Shown here one piece after another: positions 21,273 through 24,451 of a DNA stretch of 24,451 nucleotides. The position numbers were made by a program, and so were the translations under genes. The DNA comes from a virus. Position 1 is the stretch's first letter. Every line of letters begins with the position of its first letter. Location of the stretch: positions 1-24,451 of the IMG/VR virus record IMGVR_UViG_3300030085_000485; one strand, written 5' to 3'. The notes beneath the pieces are model-generated. The model did no database searches and had not been told where the DNA came from. It saw nothing but the letters and a program-made list of their open reading frames with translations.

Positions 21273-21448
21273 GTAAAGTAAGAGACTTCCTATTCACTGG
21301 GAAGAAGCTCACAGCTAAAACAGCAATCAGTAGGTTTGGTGTATATAGATTAGCCGCAGTTATCTATGTATTACGTAATACATTCAATATGGATATTACT
21401 ACTGACAATACAAAGGGATACGCTGTATACTCTTTGACTACTTCTTAA
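21245..21448 (+). CDS. Helix-turn-helix DNA-binding protein
   Basis: This encodes 67 residues. After a basic start (MARKRKSQVSKVRDFLFTG), residues 20-46 read KKLTAKTAISRFGVYRLAAV then IYVLRN, the pattern of a winged or simple HTH (A-K-T-A-x-x-R-F-G-V-x-R-L-A-A-V-I), often seen in small phage HTH proteins. The end (MDITTDNTKGYAVYSL) could form the wing. AAGGAG lies 5 nt before the ATG. A hairpin follows the stop, so it ends this operon segment. It is a candidate regulator of the promoter or iteron sites. Confidence 0.75.
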   Translation: MARKRKSQVSKVRDFLFTGKKLTAKTAISRFGVYRLAAVIYVLRNTFNMDITTDNTKGYAVYSLTTS

Positions 21449-21459
21449 GTAGATGGCTA

Positions 21460-21480
21460 GGGGTGTGCCATAAACACCCC
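21460..21480 (+). terminator. Hairpin after HTH gene
   Basis: GGGGTGT (21460-21466) pairs with ACACCCC (21474-21480) around GCCATAA, followed by AAAGATTTTATTTAG. It starts 12 bp after the HTH stop. The T-run is offset by 4-5 bases, so it may be a partial intrinsic terminator. Confidence 0.55.
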
Positions 21481-21517
21481 AAAGATTTTATTTAGTCTCC
21501 TTACTAAGAAGAGGTTA

Positions 21518-21549
21518 GGGCGTACCTAGAGCTTTATCTCGAAACGCCC
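21518..21549 (+). other. Nested stem in leader of zinc microprotein
   Basis: GGGCGT (21518-21523) pairs with ACGCCC (21544-21549), and inside it GAG (21529-21531) can pair with CTC (21538-21540). The element lies just upstream of the AGGA site of the 29-residue gene and could act on its translation. No T-run follows. Confidence 0.4.
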
Positions 21550-21562
21550 AAAGGATTAGGAT

Positions 21563-21652
21563 ATGCCTACACCATTTATGTGTCACGGGTGTGACAAACC
21601 AACTATGAACAAGAGTGGAGTCTGTGATGACTGCAAAAATAAAAAGGAGTAG
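21563..21652 (+). CDS. 29-residue zinc-knuckle microprotein
   Basis: ATG 21563 opens MPTPFMCHGCDKPTMNKSGV followed by CDDCKNKKE. Two C-x2-C pairs (7/10 and 21/24) make a minimal zinc ribbon. An AGGATTAGGA stretch precedes the ATG, and the next gene's AAGGAG lies inside its last codons. Proteins this short with two ordered knuckles are unlikely by chance. The role is unknown, but it adds to a window rich in predicted zinc proteins. Confidence 0.7.
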   Translation: MPTPFMCHGCDKPTMNKSGVCDDCKNKKE

Positions 21653-21655
21653 ATT

Positions 21656-21790
21656 ATGAGATACTACTGGGAAGTTCTATTTAGTGCAGAGTATTTTCCA
21701 TACTGGGAATTTACTATGTTGATGATGTTATGTCTACAGATTAGTCATATCTGGAGACTACACAGAATAGAAAAAAAGTTAGATAGATAA
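21656..21790 (+). CDS. 44-residue membrane microprotein
   Basis: ATG 21656 follows AAGGAG by 6 nt and opens MRYYWEVLFSAEYFPYWEFT, then a hydrophobic MLMMLCLQISHIWRL (about 21-35) and a basic tail IEKKLDR. One membrane span with a basic end is likely. It follows the zinc microprotein by 3 bp, so the two are co-translated. The function is unknown. The clear start signal supports it. Confidence 0.7.
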   Translation: MRYYWEVLFSAEYFPYWEFTMLMMLCLQISHIWRLHRIEKKLDR

Positions 21791-21795
21791 GATAT

Positions 21796-21940
21796 GGATT
21801 AGATGTGGGGGTAAAACTTTTAATAATAGACCTATGAGCAGAACACATAAGCGAGTAGGAACTGGAAGTGGTGTTATTATTCTCTCTTCGTTTATTAAAA
21901 GGATGGCATACGGTTGGCTCTGTATTCCCCCACATTATCC
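21796..21940 (+). ncRNA. Candidate structured RNA (nested long stems)
   Basis: This fills the 159-bp gap between two genes. ATGTGGGGG (21803-21811) pairs perfectly with CCCCCACAT (21927-21935), extended with bulges by GGAT (21796-21799) and ATCC (21937-21940). Nested inside, CTTTTAATAA (21817-21826) pairs with TTATTAAAAG (21892-21901), 10 perfect pairs. Inside that, AACAC (21842-21846) can pair with GTGTT (21871-21875). A 25-nt single-stranded segment remains between the first two stems on the 3' side. Two independent nested stems suggest an RNA element, but no known class was recognised. A cis-acting leader or a DNA structure is also possible. Confidence 0.4.
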
Positions 21941-21949
21941 TAAATAGAT

Positions 21950-22201
21950 ATGAAAATAAAGAAAAACAAAACAACAAAGAGAACTATTCAGAAAGATATA
22001 AACACTCTATCTAGATTAGTTCTAGCTAATAAATCAGCAATAGATGTTCTTGGAGATTTCCTTTATAACTACTTAGATATGAAAGGAGAGACCGAGACTT
22101 ATACTAAATTTATGGAGGAAAAAATAGATGGATTTATTCAAGAGAATAGCAAGGGGGATGGAAGTATTCCTAGAGAGTCCCTTCAAGAAGAGGAGGAATA
22201 G
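21950..22201 (+). CDS. Hypothetical helical protein
   Basis: This encodes 83 residues. A very basic start (MKIKKNKTTKRTIQKDINTL) is followed by helical segments (RLVLANKSAIDVLGDFLYNY; MEEKIDGFIQENS) and an acidic tail ending LQEEEE. It starts about 10 bp after the structured-RNA candidate with no clear ribosome binding site, so RNA structure may influence its translation. An AGGAGG for the next gene lies in its acidic tail. No family was recognised. Confidence 0.6.
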   Translation: MKIKKNKTTKRTIQKDINTLSRLVLANKSAIDVLGDFLYNYLDMKGETETYTKFMEEKIDGFIQENSKGDGSIPRESLQEEEE

Positions 22202-22203
22202 AA

Positions 22204-22554
22204 GTGCCATCAAAAAGCAAAGCAAAAGGAAACAGGTTCGAAAGAGAAGTCGTAAAACTAGCTAAGGAATACGGCTTAGAATCTAAGAGAGCGTGGGGTT
22301 CTGATGGTAGGTCATTAGGACTTCACCCTGAAGTAGATATAACAATAGAAGAATACACCGTACAATGTAAGGTACGGAAAAGGATAGCAGAATGGTTGAA
22401 ACCTTCGGAGCAAATAGAGGGATTACACCTCCAATGCGTAAAGGAATCAAGGGGTCAGATGTACGCTATAATGTCAATGACGGACTTGATGGAGATTATG
22501 GTTCGCCTAAAGACGCTCAGTGGAGATTCGAAGCAAAAGCAAGAGCAAGAGTGA
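22204..22554 (+). CDS. Holliday-junction-resolvase-like nuclease, GTG start
   Basis: This encodes 116 residues from GTG 22204, which lies 7-8 nt after AGGAGG; no ATG fits. The fold pattern is KGNRFEREVVKLAKEYG (8-24, Glu13), RAWGSDGRSLG (29-39), EVDITI (43-48, Asp45) and YTVQCKVRKR (51-60, Gln54-Cys-Lys56). This matches PD-(D/E)XK resolvases of the Hjc/VRR type, with Gln in place of the usual acidic residue before Lys. The enzyme would cut branched DNA during late replication or packaging. It precedes helicase-region genes, and its TGA shares a base with the next ATG. Confidence 0.75.
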   Translation: MPSKSKAKGNRFEREVVKLAKEYGLESKRAWGSDGRSLGLHPEVDITIEEYTVQCKVRKRIAEWLKPSEQIEGLHLQCVKESRGQMYAIMSMTDLMEIMVRLKTLSGDSKQKQEQE

Positions 22555-22808
22555 TGGACTTACAGCACTACCTAGGAGAAGAATGGATTGACTACAAAGC
22601 AGTTAACTACTACGTTAATGACAAAGCATCTAGGGATGGAGGTCAGTCAAAGGTAGCTAGTAAAGTGTTTAGATGTACTGAATGTAGGAATGCTTACGAG
22701 ACTAATTCTATGCAGTCAGGTGGTCGTAACACAGGTAATAGAACACTACCTAGTACAGTTTTTGATAATGTACCTCTACATAAAGGAGAGTGTGGTTTCT
22801 GTGGCTAA
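22554..22808 (+). CDS. Small zinc-finger protein
   Basis: The start is taken at ATG 22554, which overlaps the preceding TGA by one base (TGATG); a longer in-frame ORF from 22392 lies over the resolvase gene and is rejected. The 84-residue protein has CTEC (41-44) and CGFC (80-83) as two knuckles of one zinc site with a long loop between them, after MDLQHYLGEEWIDYKAVNYY. It resembles small zinc-ribbon phage proteins that bind nucleic acid. It ends 8 bp inside the next gene. Confidence 0.65.
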   Translation: MDLQHYLGEEWIDYKAVNYYVNDKASRDGGQSKVASKVFRCTECRNAYETNSMQSGGRNTGNRTLPSTVFDNVPLHKGECGFCG

Positions 22809-23181
22809 GTGTCCACTATGTGATGGAAAGATACTAAAGAAGGATGTATCTATAAGACTTAAGTCTCTTAGATTATCTAGGTCTCCATCTACGCTTAGGC
22901 AAATAGATGCTATAATGAAGGAGTTGTCTGCTCATTGGGTAGTTGACGATGTGCAGATGGCAGGATTCTTAGCAGATATCCAAGGAGTAGATGACTCCAT
23001 AGTTATAGAATCAATAAGGAAGTTTAGAAAAAAGAATGGTGTTGAACAAGGTTATAATGTTAAGTATCTTGCAGGCATAGTAAAGAATGAGAGTAAGAGA
23101 TACAGACTTAGAGAAGACTACGAAAGAAGAACCTTGGATAGAATACCACCAAAATTAGAGGAGAACAATGAAGAGTATTGA
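22801..23181 (+). CDS. Zinc-knuckle protein before DnaB, possible loader
   Basis: The frame has no well-placed ATG; GTG 22801 (126 residues) or GTG 22792 (129) follow AAGGAG (22783-22788) at 12 or 3 nt. The N-terminus has VAKCPLCDGKI (a C-x2-C knuckle), then a helical domain (SPSTLRQIDAIMKELSAHWV; VIESIRKFRKKNGVEQGYNV; KYLAGIVKNESKRYRL). A small helical protein encoded directly before DnaB (14-bp overlap) is a common place for a helicase loader or primosome partner. That role is inference. A longer ORF reading from 22690 starts inside the preceding gene. Confidence 0.6.
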   Translation: MAKCPLCDGKILKKDVSIRLKSLRLSRSPSTLRQIDAIMKELSAHWVVDDVQMAGFLADIQGVDDSIVIESIRKFRKKNGVEQGYNVKYLAGIVKNESKRYRLREDYERRTLDRIPPKLEENNEEY

Positions 23182-24451
23182 GTTAGAGAAAGCCTTACTA
23201 GGTTGCTTAATAACAGATAGTAAGTACATAGATTCTGTAAGGCAGTATATACCTGAGGATGATTATTTCTATTCATCATTTAATCAGAAGGTTTGGAGAG
23301 CACTAGACAAACTTCACAAACAAAACAAGGAGATAGATACAGTAACTGTATGTGAAGAGGTGGTTAGTTCTACAAGTTCTGGTAACGATAGATATGAGAT
23401 ATTAGGATTCTTAGACTTAGTTACATCTCCTGCAAATGCTGTTGAGTATGCTAAGAGGTTACACTCTTACTACCTTAGGAGAATATTATTTGTACAGATG
23501 AATGATATATCTAAAGGTATTAACGACACATCCTTAGAGACTGGCAACTTACTAGAGGATGCACATACTACTATTGGTAATATTATAAAGCTACAACCTA
23601 ATCAAACATTCGACATAGACTCTCTATTAGTTGATACAAAAGAGTCTATAATAAATTCTACCACACAAATACCTACTGGTATAGGTACTCTAGATAGAGT
23701 TATTACTGGTATGACAAGAGGTGAGATTACTATAGTTGCAGGTAGACCCGGCAATGCAAAGACTACTGTGTCTGCTAATATAGCTAGAAACCTAGTACAT
23801 AGAGGACTGAAGGTTGCTATGTTTAATAGAGAGATGCCTAATACAGAGATGATGAAGAAGTTTATTGCTATGGAGTCAAGAGCTTTACAGTATAGAAACC
23901 TTAGGAATAATGTAGGTATAGACCAAATAGAACTAGCCGATGTGTCTGATAAGATATCAGAAGTGTACGGAGGTAAGCTATTTATGTTTGATGACGTTAG
24001 AGATATAGAGGGTACGTTTCGTGAGATAAAAGCTATAAGTCCTGACGTAGTTATTGATGACCATATAGGATTGATTGAGCACCCTGCTCACGATAGAAGA
24101 GACCTACGTCTTAAGATAGGTGATGTTAGTCGTAGTTATAAGTGGTTAGCTAAGGCACAAGATATGTCTGTTATATTAGTATCACAGATGAATAGAAATA
24201 TGGAACATAGAAATGATAGAGTACCTAGGCTGTCTGACTTGGCAGAGTCTGGTAACTTAGAGCAAGATGCAGAGATAGTAGTATTTACACACTACCCTTG
24301 GGTGTCAAGGTATGGAGATGATGGTAATAGTGATTGTTTTCTAGAGCTTATAGTAGCTAAGAATAGATATGGTAGCACTAACTCTTGTGAGGTAGGGTAT
24401 CACGGTAACAGTTGCTTGGTTACTAATACAGAATCTGAGGCAGTAGAACTA
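23168..24451 (+). CDS. dnaB: DnaB-type replicative helicase, 3' partial
   Basis: ATG 23168, about 5 nt after GAGGAG, opens 428 codons to the window end. An N-terminal helical domain starts KSIELEKALLGCLI. The RecA-like core has AGRPGNAKTT (191-200, Walker A), MFNREMP (218-224, Glu223), VVIDDH (294-299, Walker B), VSQMNR (338-343), SGNLEQDAEIV (361-371) and KNRYGS (398-403, likely Arg finger). It unwinds DNA at the fork as a hexamer. Ala197 replaces the usual Gly before the Walker Lys, a notable variant. The C-terminus lies outside the window. Confidence 0.9.
   Translation, partial: MKSIELEKALLGCLITDSKYIDSVRQYIPEDDYFYSSFNQKVWRALDKLHKQNKEIDTVTVCEEVVSSTSSGNDRYEILGFLDLVTSPANAVEYAKRLHSYYLRRILFVQMNDISKGINDTSLETGNLLEDAHTTIGNIIKLQPNQTFDIDSLLVDTKESIINSTTQIPTGIGTLDRVITGMTRGEITIVAGRPGNAKTTVSANIARNLVHRGLKVAMFNREMPNTEMMKKFIAMESRALQYRNLRNNVGIDQIELADVSDKISEVYGGKLFMFDDVRDIEGTFREIKAISPDVVIDDHIGLIEHPAHDRRDLRLKIGDVSRSYKWLAKAQDMSVILVSQMNRNMEHRNDRVPRLSDLAESGNLEQDAEIVVFTHYPWVSRYGDDGNSDCFLELIVAKNRYGSTNSCEVGYHGNSCLVTNTESEAVEL

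Noticed and set aside
21796-21940. Known ribozyme, tRNA or tmRNA
   Set aside because: I looked for hammerhead core bases, an HDV-like double pseudoknot and a tRNA T-arm and found none that fit.
21741-21977. Minus-strand 78-codon frame
   Set aside because: It covers the structured-RNA candidate and opposes two rightward genes; its composition looks like a shadow and no start signal was seen.
22392-22553. Upstream extension of the zinc-finger gene at 22554
   Set aside because: This part overlaps the resolvase gene in another frame. The TGATG junction at 22552-22556 gives a natural start for the shorter protein.

Overview
This window looks like part of the genome of a tailed double-stranded DNA bacteriophage (Caudoviricetes). 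It carries a large terminase, a portal, a scaffold-like protein, a major capsid protein, a replicative DnaB-type helicase and a recombination module, packed at high density with many 1-20 bp overlaps. It is AT-rich. I see no tRNA, rRNA, integrase, transposase or CRISPR array. Tail genes lie outside the window, so the morphotype is unknown. Strong AGGAG-type ribosome binding sites precede most right-arm genes. The host cannot be named from the sequence. No GATC tetranucleotide was found by eye anywhere in the window.

The window divides near position 10,200 into two divergent arms. The left arm (about 1-10,158, minus strand) is the packaging and head module. In transcription order it holds a Cys-rich small protein, a 36-residue membrane microprotein, a calcineurin-like metallophosphoesterase, the terminase small subunit, an acidic small protein, a gamma-glutamylcyclotransferase-like protein, the terminase large subunit (TTG start), the portal (probable ATT start), a scaffold-like protein, the major capsid protein, a decoration-type protein, a zinc-ribbon protein and connector-type proteins.

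The right arm (about 10,341-24,451, plus strand) begins with small phage proteins, then a 312-bp gene-free stretch with five palindromic iterons about 36 bp apart. More small proteins follow, including an MSMEG_6728-like protein. Next comes the most striking block (13,584-17,851): two zinc-finger amidoligase-like proteins flanking a stand-alone class II glutamine amidotransferase that has its own zinc finger. Together with the left-arm cyclotransferase this suggests a phage-encoded system that forms or edits amide bonds on an unknown target. After it come a Cas4-like Fe-S nuclease, a Rad52/Sak-like annealing protein, an SSB-like protein, an HTH protein, zinc and membrane microproteins, a structured-RNA candidate, a Holliday-junction-resolvase-like nuclease, a possible helicase-loading partner and a DnaB helicase cut by the window end.

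Six promoter-like sites share one architecture: TTG within a T(A/T)CTTG core, then 17 bp after the -35 hexamer a GTAAAT/TAATAT/TTATAT-type -10 box. Two form a back-to-back pair between the arms, one precedes the portal, and three precede right-arm operons. The same architecture therefore appears to serve both arms.
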